64,000 nt of DNA from Flavobacteriales bacterium 33_180_T64. Lineage in GTDB: Bacteria; Bacteroidota; Bacteroidia; Flavobacteriales; Flavobacteriaceae. The DNA is taken from positions 1 through 64,000 of the forward strand of contig MAAQ01000020.1 in the NCBI GenBank assembly GCA_002162685.1. The letters are read 5' to 3'. The translations under genes and the position numbers were made by a program. Under the pieces are notes generated by a model. That model did not search any database and was not told where the DNA came from. It saw only the letters and a list, made by a program, of their open reading frames with translations. The first letter of the stretch is position 1. Every line of letters begins with the position of its first letter. Positions 52,815-62,987 of this stretch are shown here, one piece after another.

Positions 52815-54389
52815 TTAAACGTAATATTCGTTTACTAATTCTATCACACTTTCTACTGTAGGAACTTTTGCAATTCTCACATCTTCAAAATGCTTACTTG
52901 CTTCTTTTGCTGTTGTTTCTCCAATACAAAATGCAATCACATTATCATCATTTTCTTGCTTATAACTCTGTACGGTTGACGGGCTATAAAACATGACGCC
53001 TTTTATTGTGTCTTTAATTTTAACCGAATCATATTTCGTTTCATAAGCGTTAATCTCACTGACTTCTATTTGATTATCATTTAAGATCGATGGTAATTCG
53101 TCTAAACGAATATCACTACAAAAATAAGTAAGGTCTGTGCCTTCAATATAGTCAACTAAGTATTCCGCTAAAGCTTTAGAATTGTTTTCAGTATGTTTTA
53201 CTTTTCCAATTTTACGTTCTACTAAACGTTTTGTTCGTCTACCAACACAATAGATGTTCTCGAATTTTAATTCTTCAGGAGAAAAATTCATTAGTAATGC
53301 CTCTACAGTATTTTTGCTTGTAATCACAACATTTTTAGGCATTGGTCGTAAGGCACTAGACGTCATTCTGTTCAAGCTTATTTTTATGAAATCTGAGCTT
53401 TCTGAAGCCACATCATCATGAAACAATTGTTTCTGATCGTTGGTTAGTGTTTTTGTCGAATAGATATTAACGTCTTGAGAGGATTTTTTAAGATTGTCCA
53501 TTAAGCGTTTTCCGCCACGTTCAATAATAAAGTCGGCACAAAACTGAGCTAAATCTTCATGTTTCCCAAGAGGAGATGTTCGTTGTACTTCAATTTTTTT
53601 ACTTCCATCAAGGCTTAATAGAACTCCTTGAAAATGTACTTCTTCGTCTTTAATAAATGCTAAAGCACCAATTGGGGCAGAACATCCGCCTTCTAGTAAG
53701 TTTAAAAATTTACGTTCTATAGATGTGCAAATTTCGGTCTCTTCGTAGTTAATTTCTGCGCAAATTGCTCTAGTTTCTTCATCAATTTCTAAAGCAGTGA
53801 TCATAATAGCGCCTTGTGCGGGAGCAGGAATCATCCATTCTAGATTAAAACTTTCTTCAGGTTTCATGTCTAGTCGACCTAAACCAGCAGCTGCGAATAT
53901 GGCACCATTCCAATCGCTATCTTCTAGTTTTTGTAAACGGGAATTTACATTACCGCGTAAACCAACCATAGTATGTGTTGGATAACGATTTAGCCATTGT
54001 GCTCTTCGGCGTAAGCTTCCAGTAGCAATCACAGCATCACGCTGTGATAAAAACTCTTCATTGGTTTTAAACACTAAACAATCTCTTACATTACCACGTT
54101 TTAAAACGGCTGCTTGGACAATGCCTTTTGGTAATAAAGTTGGGACATCTTTTAGAGAGTGTACAGCAATATCAATGTCTTCATTAAGCATTGCTATATC
54201 TAGTGTTTTCGTAAAAACACCAGTGATTCCTAATTCGTAAATAGGTTTGTCAAGGACTAGGTCTCCCGTAGATTTTACAGGGACAAGTTGTGTTTTATGA
54301 CCTAGATGTTCGAGTTGTTGTTGTACGGTTTTGGCTTGCCATAATGCAAGTTCGCTATCACGCGTTCCAATTCTTATAAGTTTAGGCAT
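52815..54389 (-). CDS. hemCD: Fused hydroxymethylbilane synthase and uroporphyrinogen-III synthase
   Basis: Residues 1-300 are Hem[22 protein letters not shown] (77-83, catalytic Asp81), [10 protein letters not shown], and the dipyrromethane-cofactor Cys236 in [11 protein letters not shown]. Residues about 335-524 form a HemD-like domain ([16 protein letters not shown], and [32 protein letters not shown]). One polypeptide would therefore make and cyclise hydroxymethylbilane. The frame is continuous with no sign of an error. It overlaps hemA by 8 bases. Confidence 0.95.
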   Translation of the reverse strand: MPKLIRIGTRDSELALWQAKTVQQQLEHLGHKTQLVPVKSTGDLVLDKPIYELGITGVFTKTLDIAMLNEDIDIAVHSLKDVPTLLPKGIVQAAVLKRGNVRDCLVFKTNEEFLSQRDAVIATGSLRRRAQWLNRYPTHTMVGLRGNVNSRLQKLEDSDWNGAIFAAAGLGRLDMKPEESFNLEWMIPAPAQGAIMITALEIDEETRAICAEINYEETEICTSIERKFLNLLEGGCSAPIGALAFIKDEEVHFQGVLLSLDGSKKIEVQRTSPLGKHEDLAQFCADFIIERGGKRLMDNLKKSSQDVNIYSTKTLTNDQKQLFHDDVASESSDFIKISLNRMTSSALRPMPKNVVITSKNTVEALLMNFSPEELKFENIYCVGRRTKRLVERKIGKVKHTENNSKALAEYLVDYIEGTDLTYFCSDIRLDELPSILNDNQIEVSEINAYETKYDSVKIKDTIKGVMFYSPSTVQSYKQENDDNVIAFCIGETTAKEASKHFEDVRIAKVPTVESVIELVNEYYV

Positions 54390-55644
54390 TGTCTTTAATT
54401 GCTTCTAGTTGAAACACTTTTTTTATGAGTTCAAGGCTGTCGTCTGTGGAAACGTCATCGCCTTTTAAATGATGTGCAAAATGATTCGTAATTTTTTGAA
54501 TGATGTTATTACTTATAATTTCGGCTTGCGCTTCATTAAAGTTACTCATTTTTTTACGTTGCGTATCTAATTCTGCAGATGCAAAATCAGTTAATTTATG
54601 TTTTAGTGCTTTAATTGTTGGTGCAAATTTACGTGTTGCCAACCAAGCATTAAAGTCTATTTTAATGTCTTCGATTATTGATTCTGCAACTGGAATATGT
54701 GCTTTTCTGCGCTCTAAGGTTTCATCAGTGATTTGCGATAAATCATCTAAATGAACTAAAGTCACATTATCTAATTCAGTAACATTTTTATTGACGTTCT
54801 TTGGAATAGATAAATCTAAAATTAATAAAGGTTTAGACGTTTGAATACAATGTTTATCAACTGTTGGGTTTTGAGCTCCAGTTGCAACAATTAAAATATC
54901 GGAAGCATTAATCTCTTCCTGAAGATTTGCGTAATCTTTTACTAAGAGATTAAATTTACCAGCTATAGCTTCAGCTTTATTTTTAGTTCGATTAATTAAA
55001 GTGATGTGTTCGTTCTTGGTATGCTTTACTAAGTTTTCACACGTGTTCCTTCCTATTTTTCCTGTTCCGAAAAGTAAAATATTTTTTTCTGAAACCGTCT
55101 CAATATTATTCATGATATATTGAACAGAGGCAAACGAGACAGATGTTGCTCCTGAAGAAATTTTAGTTTCAGTTTTAATACGTTTTGATGCTTGAATCAC
55201 AGCATTAACTAAACGTTCTAAAAACGGATTGAGTAATTGATTTGATTTTGAAAATCTCGCACTAACTTTTATCTGACTGATAATCTCAAAGTCACCAAGG
55301 ATTTGACTATCTAGTCCAGAGCCAACTCTAAACATATGAGAAATAGCATCTTTGTTTTTGTACACGTAGGCAACACGCTGAAACTCTTCAACAGTTCCTT
55401 TTGTATTGTCACAAAGCAATTGGATAAGTTGAAAAGGATGCTCTGCAAAACCATAAATTTCAGTTCTGTTACATGTTGAGGTCACAATTAAGCTTTCAAT
55501 ACCATTTTGTTTGGCTTGTTCTAATACCGCAAGTTTTGATATTTCGTCTAAACTAAAATGCCCACGGACTTCGGCATCAGCTTTTTTATAACTAAGACCA
55601 ATCGCATAAAATGTTGTGCCTCTCGACATATTGTAGTGCTCCAT
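54382..55644 (-). CDS. hemA: Glutamyl-tRNA reductase
   Basis: HemA reduces glutamyl-tRNA to glutamate-1-semialdehyde, the committed step of C5 haem synthesis. The 420-residue protein has catalytic Cys58 in VTSTCNRTEIYG, AYVYKNKDAISHMFRVGSGLDSQILGD, the NADPH motif LLFGTGKIGR, and a C-terminal dimerisation helix. The start giving MEHYNMSRGTTFYAIG is used; the internal Met6 is an alternative. First gene of the operon, divergent from an AraC-type regulator. Confidence 0.97.
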   Translation of the reverse strand: MEHYNMSRGTTFYAIGLSYKKADAEVRGHFSLDEISKLAVLEQAKQNGIESLIVTSTCNRTEIYGFAEHPFQLIQLLCDNTKGTVEEFQRVAYVYKNKDAISHMFRVGSGLDSQILGDFEIISQIKVSARFSKSNQLLNPFLERLVNAVIQASKRIKTETKISSGATSVSFASVQYIMNNIETVSEKNILLFGTGKIGRNTCENLVKHTKNEHITLINRTKNKAEAIAGKFNLLVKDYANLQEEINASDILIVATGAQNPTVDKHCIQTSKPLLILDLSIPKNVNKNVTELDNVTLVHLDDLSQITDETLERRKAHIPVAESIIEDIKIDFNAWLATRKFAPTIKALKHKLTDFASAELDTQRKKMSNFNEAQAEIISNNIIQKITNHFAHHLKGDDVSTDDSLELIKKVFQLEAIKDNA

Positions 55645-55667
55645 ACCTGATTTGGAAATTACCTGAG

Positions 55668-55675
55668 CAAAAATA
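55668..55675 (-). promoter_or_regulatory. -7 element of hemA
   Basis: On the minus strand TATTTTTG matches TAnnTTTG, with a TTG 21 bases upstream as a candidate -33. The leader to the MEHYN start is about 15-20 nt. Confidence 0.5.
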
Positions 55676-55681
55676 AAAAGG

Positions 55682-55727
55682 ACAAACGATAAAAAACAAC
55701 GCTAGAAGAACTTTAAGTATCGTTTGT
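55682..55727. promoter_or_regulatory. Inverted repeat in the hemA / AraC divergent region, candidate operator
   Basis: ACAAACGATA (55682-55691) and TATCGTTTGT (55718-55727) are perfect 10-base inverted copies separated by 26 bases. The hemA-proximal copy falls between the -33 and -7 elements of hemA. This is the layout expected for a repressor site shared by hemA and the adjacent AraC-family gene. Confidence 0.5.
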
Positions 55728-55769
55728 GGTTTTTTAAAAGGATTTCTTATTATAATATGATAAATGTCA

Positions 55770-55777
55770 TATTTTTG
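55770..55777 (+). promoter_or_regulatory. -7 element of the AraC-family gene
   Basis: TATTTTTG fits TAnnTTTG and is 36 bases before the ATG at 55814. Confidence 0.5.
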
Positions 55778-55813
55778 TAGTGAAACTAATGCTTTAAAAC
55801 AATTCAGTTTAGA

Positions 55814-56734
55814 ATGAGTCTAAATAAGAACAAAAGTAATTCTGATTTTTCAACATCAAAAAATATCGCTAGAGGTTCATTTAATGAGACAAAGTTAGAT
55901 GATGGATTTTTCGTACTTACTTATCAAAATGAAAGTAATGACATTCAAATTGTTGAACGTGAGATTGATAGTAGTTTTATTCAATTTCATTTTTGCATTA
56001 AAGGGTCAAGTGAGTTTGTTTTTAATAATGGAAATTATCGCTTAAAAATTGAAGAGGAGAATTCACTGTTGTTGTATAATCCGCAACGTGATTTGCCTAT
56101 TCATTTAGAGGTTTACTCTAAGTCTTGGTTGGTTTCTGTATTAGTATCAATTAAAAAATTTCATGGCTTATTCTCTCAAGAAGCAGATTATATTACGTTT
56201 TTAAGTGATGATAATAAAGATAAAAAATACTATAAAGACGGGAAAATTTCGCCGTCAATGGCGATTGCATTAAATCAATTGATTAATTATAATTTGAACT
56301 CGTCTATTAAAACATTATACTTTAAAGGGAAAGCTTTAGAACTCTTAAGTTTATATTTCAATAGAAGTGAAGATGCAGATATTGAACAATGTCCATTTTT
56401 AGTTGACGAAACCAACGTAATTAAAATACGAAAAGCAAAAGATATTATAATTGCTCGAATGGCAGAACCTCCAACATTGCAAGAACTTTCTGAAGAGATC
56501 GGTTTAAGCTTAAAAAAGTTAAAAGAAGGGTTTAAGCAAATTTATGGAGACTCCGTTTTTAGTTTTTTATTCGACTATAAAATGGAGGTAGCGAGGAAAC
56601 TCCTTGAGGCAGGAAATCATAATGTCAATGAAGTTGGGCTAAAAGTTGGCTATAGTACATCGAGTCATTTCATTTCAGCATTTAAAAAGAAATATGGCAC
56701 AACACCTAAAAAATACTTAATGGCTTTAGGATAG
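55814..56734 (+). CDS. AraC-family transcriptional regulator, divergent from hemA
   Basis: The 306-residue protein has an N-terminal cupin-like sensing region (about 25-160) and a C-terminal double helix-turn-helix (about 200-305). The latter has PPTLQELSEEIGLSLKKLKEGFKQIYGDSVFSFLFDYKMEVARKLL and NEVGLKVGYSTSSHFISAFKKKYGTTPKKYL. It is transcribed away from hemA with a candidate shared operator between them. I infer that it regulates haem synthesis; the ligand is unknown. Confidence 0.93.
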   Translation: MSLNKNKSNSDFSTSKNIARGSFNETKLDDGFFVLTYQNESNDIQIVEREIDSSFIQFHFCIKGSSEFVFNNGNYRLKIEEENSLLLYNPQRDLPIHLEVYSKSWLVSVLVSIKKFHGLFSQEADYITFLSDDNKDKKYYKDGKISPSMAIALNQLINYNLNSSIKTLYFKGKALELLSLYFNRSEDADIEQCPFLVDETNVIKIRKAKDIIIARMAEPPTLQELSEEIGLSLKKLKEGFKQIYGDSVFSFLFDYKMEVARKLLEAGNHNVNEVGLKVGYSTSSHFISAFKKKYGTTPKKYLMALG

Positions 56735-56783
56735 ATAACAGATTAAGAGTCTTCAATTTAATTAACAATAAAAAATACTATCG

Positions 56784-56791
56784 TATTTTTG
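56784..56791 (+). promoter_or_regulatory. -7 element before the secreted-protein gene
   Basis: TATTTTTG matches TAnnTTTG and ends 26 bases before the ATG at 56818. Confidence 0.5.
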
Positions 56792-56817
56792 TAAAAATAA
56801 AATAAGAAATATCACAT

Positions 56818-57411
56818 ATGAAATTCTTCGCAACATTAATCATTATGCTTTGTTTTACGGTATCAAGCTTTTCTCAGACTTATACAGAGGAGATTACGAA
56901 AAATGCTCAAATCTATTATGATTATATGACCAATCAAAATTTTGATGGTGTATTAGATTATATGTATCCTAAGGTGTTTGAAATGGCACCAAGAGAACAA
57001 ATGAAATTAGGAATGGAGCAAATGTTTAGTTCTCCAGATATGAAAATAGAGTTTGTTTCTAATGATGTTACACGAGTAACTGACGATACAAAAGTTGAAG
57101 GGATTACTTATGCGGTGGTTTTTTATAATAGTAAAATGAAAATGACATTTCTTTCTGAGCTAGACAAACCTGAAGAAGAACAAAAAAGTTTTTTAGGGTT
57201 TATGAAAGTTACTATGCAAACTCAATTTGGTGAAGATAATGTGATATCAGATCAAAAAGCAATGTCTTTAGTGATTAACATGGATGCGACCATGTTTGCT
57301 ATAAAAGATCCAAAATATACAGGGTGGAAATTTATAGGCAATGACGATACGATGAAACATTTAGTCAATTCTATCATTCCTGAAAGTGTAAGGACAGAAT
57401 TATTGAAATAG
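56818..57411 (+). CDS. Exported protein of unknown function
   Basis: Signal peptide about 1-20 (ending SFSQ). The 197-residue product is mixed alpha/beta with a start after cleavage like small NTF2/DUF3887-type proteins (NAQIYYDYMTNQNFDGVLDYMYPKVFEMAPREQM). The C-terminus reads DPKYTGWKFIGND. No catalytic motif is visible. It precedes hemH by 51 bases and may share its transcript. Confidence 0.8.
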   Translation: MKFFATLIIMLCFTVSSFSQTYTEEITKNAQIYYDYMTNQNFDGVLDYMYPKVFEMAPREQMKLGMEQMFSSPDMKIEFVSNDVTRVTDDTKVEGITYAVVFYNSKMKMTFLSELDKPEEEQKSFLGFMKVTMQTQFGEDNVISDQKAMSLVINMDATMFAIKDPKYTGWKFIGNDDTMKHLVNSIIPESVRTELLK

Positions 57412-57462
57412 AAATATTTTTTTGAATTTATCACAACAAAAATTGCTAAAAGAAAAGATTAG

Positions 57463-58494
57463 ATGAAAGGCGTTTTACTTGTAAATTTAGGTTCTCCAGA
57501 TAGTCCTAAACCTAAAGATGTTAAGAGGTATTTAGGTGAGTTTTTAATGGATGAACGCGTGATTGATGTACCACTTTGGGCAAGAACATTGCTCGTAAAA
57601 GGGATCATCTTAAATACACGACCAAAAGCTTCTGCAAAGGCCTATCAAAAAATATGGTGGGACGAAGGGTCGCCTTTAATTGTTATTTCTGAGCGTCTGC
57701 AGAGCGCGATAAAAAAACAAACACATGCGCCAGTGGCTTTAGCCATGCGATATGGAAGCATGACTATAAAAAAGGGTCTTCAGGAACTTGTTGATAAAGG
57801 TGTCGATGAGGTGTTTTTAATGCCATTATATCCGCAATTTGCTATGGCTACAACCGAAACTATTTTGGTATTAGCTGAAATGGTTAGAAAAGAATATTTT
57901 CCGCAGTTAAAGATTCAAGATTTTAAAGCATTTTATAATAACCCAGACTATATTGAAGTGCTTTCAAATACTGTCGCTAGACATCTAAAAGGTAAAGATT
58001 ATGAACATTTATTGTTTTCTTACCATGGTGTTCCTGAGCGTCATATTAGAAAAAGTGATGTCACAAAATCACATTGTAAAATAGATGGAAGTTGCTGTGT
58101 CACAGCTTCACCAGCTCACGAGTTTTGTTATCGACACCAATGTAAGGAAGTGACGCGATTAGTGGCTAAGAAATTAAGTCTTAGGGAGGGCACATATTCT
58201 ACATCATTCCAATCACGATTAGGGTTTGACCCATGGTTACAGCCTTACACAGATAGAACAATAGAGCGCTTGGGGAAAGAAGGAATTAAAACCATGGCTA
58301 TTGTCACTCCAGCTTTTGTAAGTGATTGTTTAGAAACACTTGAGGAAATTGCCATGGAAGGCGAAGCTATTTTTCATGAAATGGGAGGAAAAGAGTTCGC
58401 TACAGTGCCTTGTTTAAATGCTACTGCTGAATGGGTTGCGCTTATGTCAAAATGGATTAATGAGTGGACAAAGTCTGAATCTGTAGAAGTATAA
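57463..58494 (+). CDS. hemH: Ferrochelatase
   Basis: HemH inserts ferrous iron into protoporphyrin IX to give protohaem. The 343-residue protein has LLVNLGSPDSPKPKDVKRYLGEFL, the active-site His188 in LLFSYHGVPERH, and the second conserved site in SFQSRLGFDPWLQPYTD. The cysteines Cys205, Cys211, Cys212, Cys222 and Cys227 lie between and could hold an iron-sulphur cluster. It overlaps the MATE gene by one base. Confidence 0.97.
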   Translation: MKGVLLVNLGSPDSPKPKDVKRYLGEFLMDERVIDVPLWARTLLVKGIILNTRPKASAKAYQKIWWDEGSPLIVISERLQSAIKKQTHAPVALAMRYGSMTIKKGLQELVDKGVDEVFLMPLYPQFAMATTETILVLAEMVRKEYFPQLKIQDFKAFYNNPDYIEVLSNTVARHLKGKDYEHLLFSYHGVPERHIRKSDVTKSHCKIDGSCCVTASPAHEFCYRHQCKEVTRLVAKKLSLREGTYSTSFQSRLGFDPWLQPYTDRTIERLGKEGIKTMAIVTPAFVSDCLETLEEIAMEGEAIFHEMGGKEFATVPCLNATAEWVALMSKWINEWTKSESVEV

Positions 58495-59846
58495 TGTCAA
58501 AAACAGCTTCGAATGATTTAGGGACACAGCCTATTGGAAAATTACTCATCAAGCAAGCAGTTCCTGCATCTATTGGAATTTTAGTGATGTCGCTCAATAT
58601 TTTGGTAGATACCATCTTTGTTGGACAATGGATTGGCTCTACTGCAATTGCAGCTATTAACGTAGTGCTTCCTGTTTCTTTTTTTATTGCTGCTTTAGGA
58701 ATGGCTATTGGTATTGGAGGATCGTCTATCATATCTAGAGCACTTGGAGCTAATAATAAAAGTAAAGCACTCAAAACATTTGGGAATCAACTCACGTTAA
58801 CATTCGTATTCACTATAACATTTGCTGTATTTGGCTTGTATTTTGTAGATACTCTTATTCCAGCTTTTGGAGGAAAAGGGACTATTTTTGAGCCTGCAAA
58901 AATATATTATGAAATTATTCTTTACGGAGTTCCTGTTTTGGGGTTTGTCATGATGGGGAATACTGTTATTCGAGCAGAAGGGAAACCTAAATTTGCGATG
59001 TATGCGATGTTGATTCCGTCTATCGGAAATTTAGTGTTTGATTATCTTTTTATTAGTCTGTTAGGTTTAGGAATGGAAGGAGCTGCTTGGGCAACAACAG
59101 GGTCTTATATAGTGTCATTCTTATTTATTTTTTGGTATTTTTTATCGAAGCATTCTGAGCTTAAAATTAATTTTCCCCATTTTGGATTAGATAAAACTAT
59201 TGTATCTGAAATAGGTTCTTTAGGGTCTGTTACATTAGCGAGGCAAGCCGTTGTAAGTGTAACATTTTTATTGGTTAATAATGCGCTTTTTGATTTTGGT
59301 GGAGAGACTTCTGTAACAGCTTATGCTATTGTTGGTAGAATGATGATGTTTGCACTGTTTCCGGTTTTTGGAATCACACAAGGATTTATTCCTATTGCAG
59401 GATATAATTATGGAGCAGAGCAATTTATTAGAGTTAAAGAAGTTATTTATACTGCTATAAAATATGCGACTATTTTAGGGAGTATTGTTTTTATTGGTTT
59501 AATGTTCTTTCCTGAAATAATTACAAAATGGTTTACGACTAATGTTGATGTTATAAGAGAGACCCCAAACAATATGCGATGGGCATTTGCTGCTGCGCCT
59601 ATTCTAGCATCGCAACTTATTGGAGCTGCTTATTTTCAAGCGGTTGGAAAAGCTTTTCCTGCATTGTTATTAACACTCACAAGGCAGGCTATTTTTTTTA
59701 TACCACTCATGTATATCTTACCAATATTTTATGGAGAGTTAGGTGTGTGGATGTCATTCCCAATAGCAGATGTATTATCTACGATTGTAACTGTATTGTT
59801 TTTGCGTCGCGAAATCAAGTTAAAATTGAATAAGATAACGGCATAG
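58494..59846 (+). CDS. MATE-family efflux transporter
   Basis: The 450-residue protein has about 12 membrane helices and MATE features in both halves (PIGKLLIKQAVPASIGILVMSLNILVDTIFVGQWIG near the start, and ALFPVFGITQGFIPIAGYNYGA around 285-306). MATE proteins export cationic drugs with sodium or protons. It starts on the last base of hemH, so it is translationally coupled. Substrate unknown; porphyrin export is only a contextual idea. Confidence 0.93.
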   Translation: MSKTASNDLGTQPIGKLLIKQAVPASIGILVMSLNILVDTIFVGQWIGSTAIAAINVVLPVSFFIAALGMAIGIGGSSIISRALGANNKSKALKTFGNQLTLTFVFTITFAVFGLYFVDTLIPAFGGKGTIFEPAKIYYEIILYGVPVLGFVMMGNTVIRAEGKPKFAMYAMLIPSIGNLVFDYLFISLLGLGMEGAAWATTGSYIVSFLFIFWYFLSKHSELKINFPHFGLDKTIVSEIGSLGSVTLARQAVVSVTFLLVNNALFDFGGETSVTAYAIVGRMMMFALFPVFGITQGFIPIAGYNYGAEQFIRVKEVIYTAIKYATILGSIVFIGLMFFPEIITKWFTTNVDVIRETPNNMRWAFAAAPILASQLIGAAYFQAVGKAFPALLLTLTRQAIFFIPLMYILPIFYGELGVWMSFPIADVLSTIVTVLFLRREIKLKLNKITA

Positions 59847-59894
59847 TATTTTTTTATGCTTATTTTTAAAATTAGTAATAAAACCATCACCAAA

Positions 59895-62800
59895 ATGAAA
59901 TTATTCACTATCATTTTATGCTTTTTTCTTTTCGGAAATTTAACTTCATTAGAAGCGCAGTCTTTTAATGAATCCCAATATGATGCACTAGAGTATCGGC
60001 TACTTGGACCTTTTAGAGGAGGGCGAAGTGCAGCAGTAACAGGAGTTCCAAATAAACCTAACTTATATTATTTTGGTTCTGCAGGAGGAGGCATCTGGAA
60101 AACTTTAGACGGCGGACGAAGTTGGGATAATATTTCTGATGGATTTTTTGGTGGAAGCATAGGTGCTATTTCAGTTTCTAAAAGTGATCCAAATGTAATA
60201 TATGTTGGAGGAGGTGAGAAAACAGTTCGTGGGAATGTGTCTTCAGGATATGGTATTTGGAAAAGTGTCGATGCAGGAAAGACATGGGTATCAGCAGGAC
60301 TTGAAAAATCACGTCATGTCCCAAGAATAGCTATTGATCCAACTAATCATAATATTGTTTATGCAGGAGTTTTAGGAAATATCTATAAGCCTACACAAGA
60401 GCGAGGTATTTATAAAAGCATTAATGGTGGAAAAACATGGACGAAAACCTTATTTGTTAATGAACACGCTGGCGTTGTCGATTTAATCATTGACCCTACT
60501 AATCCAAGAATTTTGTATGCATCTACATGGAGAGTACAACGTACACCTTATAGTTTGAGTTCTGGAGGAGAGGGGTCTGCACTTTGGAAAAGTACAGATA
60601 GAGGTGATACTTGGACTGAGATTTCTACAAAAAAAGGGTTTCCTGAAGGGACTTTAGGAATTATAGGTGTTACAGTTTCTCCATTAAATAATCAACGGGT
60701 TTGGGCAATTATTGAAAATAAAGACAAAGGCGGTTTGTATCGAAGTGACGATGGAGGTGATACATGGGAGCAAGTTAATAGTGAACGCAAATTACGTCAA
60801 CGTGCATGGTATTATACCAGAATATATGCAGACACGAAAAATGTAGATATTGTTTATGTGTTGAATGTGAGATATCATAAAAGTACAGATGGAGGAAAGA
60901 CATTTAGCACCTACAACGCACCACATGGAGATCATCATGATCTATGGATAGCTCCTGAAAATCCTAATAGAATGATTATTGGCGATGATGGAGGCGCACA
61001 AGTTACTTATGATGGTGGTGAAACCTGGAGTACCTATCACAACCAGCCAACATCACAATTTTATCGTGTAACAACAGATAATCATTTCCCTTATCGTATT
61101 TATGTGGCACAACAAGATAACTCAACAATTAGAATTCCACATAGAACAGATGGACGATCAATTACTGAAGAGGATTGGGAACGTACAGCTGGAGGAGAAT
61201 CGGCACATATTGCTATCGATCCAGAAGATAATGATATTGTTTATGGAGGAAGCTATGATGGGTTTTTAACTAGATATAATCATAAAAGAGGAACAGTAAG
61301 AGCGATTAATGTTTGGCCAGATAACCCAATGGGTCATGGTGCTGAAGGTATGAAATATCGCTTCCAATGGAATTTTCCTATCATTTTTTCAAAACATAAT
61401 CCTGATCGTTTATATACCTTTTCACAACATGTTCATGTTACAGAAAATGAAGGACAGTCGTGGCGTATTATTAGTCCAGATTTAACCAGAAACAACCCAG
61501 AAAAATTAAAATCGTCAGGAGGACCAATTACTCAAGACAATACGTCTGTAGAATATTACTGTACTATTTTTGCTGCTCAAGAATCACCTATAACTGAAGG
61601 TTTGATTTGGGTTGGAAGTGATGATGGATTAATCCATGTTACCAAAGATGCCGGAAAAAATTGGGAGAATGTCACACCAAAAGGCATGCCAGAATGGATG
61701 ATGATTAATAGTATTGAACCAAGTGCTTTTGATGCAGGAACTTGCTATGTTGCAGGCACAAAATATAAAACAGGTGATTTCGCGCCTTATCTTTATAAAA
61801 CAACAGACTATGGTGAGACTTGGAAAAAAATAACGACAGGAATTAATCCAGAACATTTCACAAGAGTAGTAAGAGAAGACCCTAAGAAAAAAGGATTGTT
61901 GTATGCTGGAACAGAAACAGGAATGTATGTTTCTTTTAACGATGGAAATAATTGGCGGCCATTTCAGTTAAACCTTCCTGTTGTTCCAATTACTGATCTG
62001 GCAATAAAAGATAATAATTTGATTGTAGCTACTCAAGGACGAAGTCTTTGGATGATTGATGATTTAACAGTTTTACATCAATTATATGGTTCATCTTCCG
62101 AAGAGAATAAATTATTCAAACCCAAAGACACTTACAGGATGGATGGCGGTTATAGAAAAGGGAGCAAAACATCAGGAACAAATCATCCTAATGGTGTTAT
62201 CACGTATTTTAATTTAAAAAATTATGATGCAGAAAAGGATGAAGTGTCATTAACTTACTTTGATTTAAAAGGAGATTCGATTAAAACCGTTTCAACCAAA
62301 AATAAGAAAAAGGATAAGTTGGAGGTGAAAAAAGGGATGAACCAATTTGTTTGGAATATGACTTATAAAGGTGCCGAAAAATTAGATGGCATGATCTTGT
62401 GGTGGGCAAGTTTAGATGGTCCACAGGCAATTCCGGGAATTTATAAAGTGGATCTTAATGTTAATGGAACGGTAATTTCGGAATCCTTTAGTATTATTGC
62501 AGATCCTAGAGCAGAGAGTACGCAAGCAGATATGCAAAAGCAATTTGATTTTATTAAGGATGTTAATAAAACAATGGATGACGCACATAAGTCTATTAAG
62601 AAAATTAGAAAGATTAAAAAGCAATTAACGGCTTTTGAGACTCAATACAAAGACGATGAAAATGTCAAGGATCTTTTAGAAAAGTCCAAAGCACTAAAAG
62701 AAGATTTCACTAAAATTGAAGAAGCTTTATATCAAACAAAAAACCGTAGTGGTCAAGATCCATTAAATTTTCCAATTAGATTAACAAATAAATTAGGACA

Positions 62801-62987
62801 TTTAAATTCTTTAGTTAGTATGGGAGATTTTGCACCAACAGACCAAGATATTGCTGTTAAAAATGAATTAACAGGGAAGATTAAAAAGGAGTTAGATGCT
62901 TTTGATAAACTTATAAGTGATGAGATAAGTGTTTTTAATTCTGCTTTTAACAGCAAACAGTTAAATTATTTATTTATTGAAGATTAA
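59895..62987 (+). CDS. Secreted BNR/VPS10-like beta-propeller protein
   Basis: The start is the ATG giving MKLFTIILCFFLFGNLTSLEAQ, which provides a clean signal peptide. The 1030-residue protein has many BNR/sialidase-type Asp-box repeats (SDPNVIYVGGGEKTVRG, then DAGKTW, DGGDTW, GGETW, YGETW) over about 40-720, typical of sortilin/VPS10-type propellers. A C-terminal beta and helical region follows. No sialidase active site is apparent. It overlaps hemJ by one base. Confidence 0.88.
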   Translation: MKLFTIILCFFLFGNLTSLEAQSFNESQYDALEYRLLGPFRGGRSAAVTGVPNKPNLYYFGSAGGGIWKTLDGGRSWDNISDGFFGGSIGAISVSKSDPNVIYVGGGEKTVRGNVSSGYGIWKSVDAGKTWVSAGLEKSRHVPRIAIDPTNHNIVYAGVLGNIYKPTQERGIYKSINGGKTWTKTLFVNEHAGVVDLIIDPTNPRILYASTWRVQRTPYSLSSGGEGSALWKSTDRGDTWTEISTKKGFPEGTLGIIGVTVSPLNNQRVWAIIENKDKGGLYRSDDGGDTWEQVNSERKLRQRAWYYTRIYADTKNVDIVYVLNVRYHKSTDGGKTFSTYNAPHGDHHDLWIAPENPNRMIIGDDGGAQVTYDGGETWSTYHNQPTSQFYRVTTDNHFPYRIYVAQQDNSTIRIPHRTDGRSITEEDWERTAGGESAHIAIDPEDNDIVYGGSYDGFLTRYNHKRGTVRAINVWPDNPMGHGAEGMKYRFQWNFPIIFSKHNPDRLYTFSQHVHVTENEGQSWRIISPDLTRNNPEKLKSSGGPITQDNTSVEYYCTIFAAQESPITEGLIWVGSDDGLIHVTKDAGKNWENVTPKGMPEWMMINSIEPSAFDAGTCYVAGTKYKTGDFAPYLYKTTDYGETWKKITTGINPEHFTRVVREDPKKKGLLYAGTETGMYVSFNDGNNWRPFQLNLPVVPITDLAIKDNNLIVATQGRSLWMIDDLTVLHQLYGSSSEENKLFKPKDTYRMDGGYRKGSKTSGTNHPNGVITYFNLKNYDAEKDEVSLTYFDLKGDSIKTVSTKNKKKDKLEVKKGMNQFVWNMTYKGAEKLDGMILWWASLDGPQAIPGIYKVDLNVNGTVISESFSIIADPRAESTQADMQKQFDFIKDVNKTMDDAHKSIKKIRKIKKQLTAFETQYKDDENVKDLLEKSKALKEDFTKIEEALYQTKNRSGQDPLNFPIRLTNKLGHLNSLVSMGDFAPTDQDIAVKNELTGKIKKELDAFDKLISDEISVFNSAFNSKQLNYLFIED

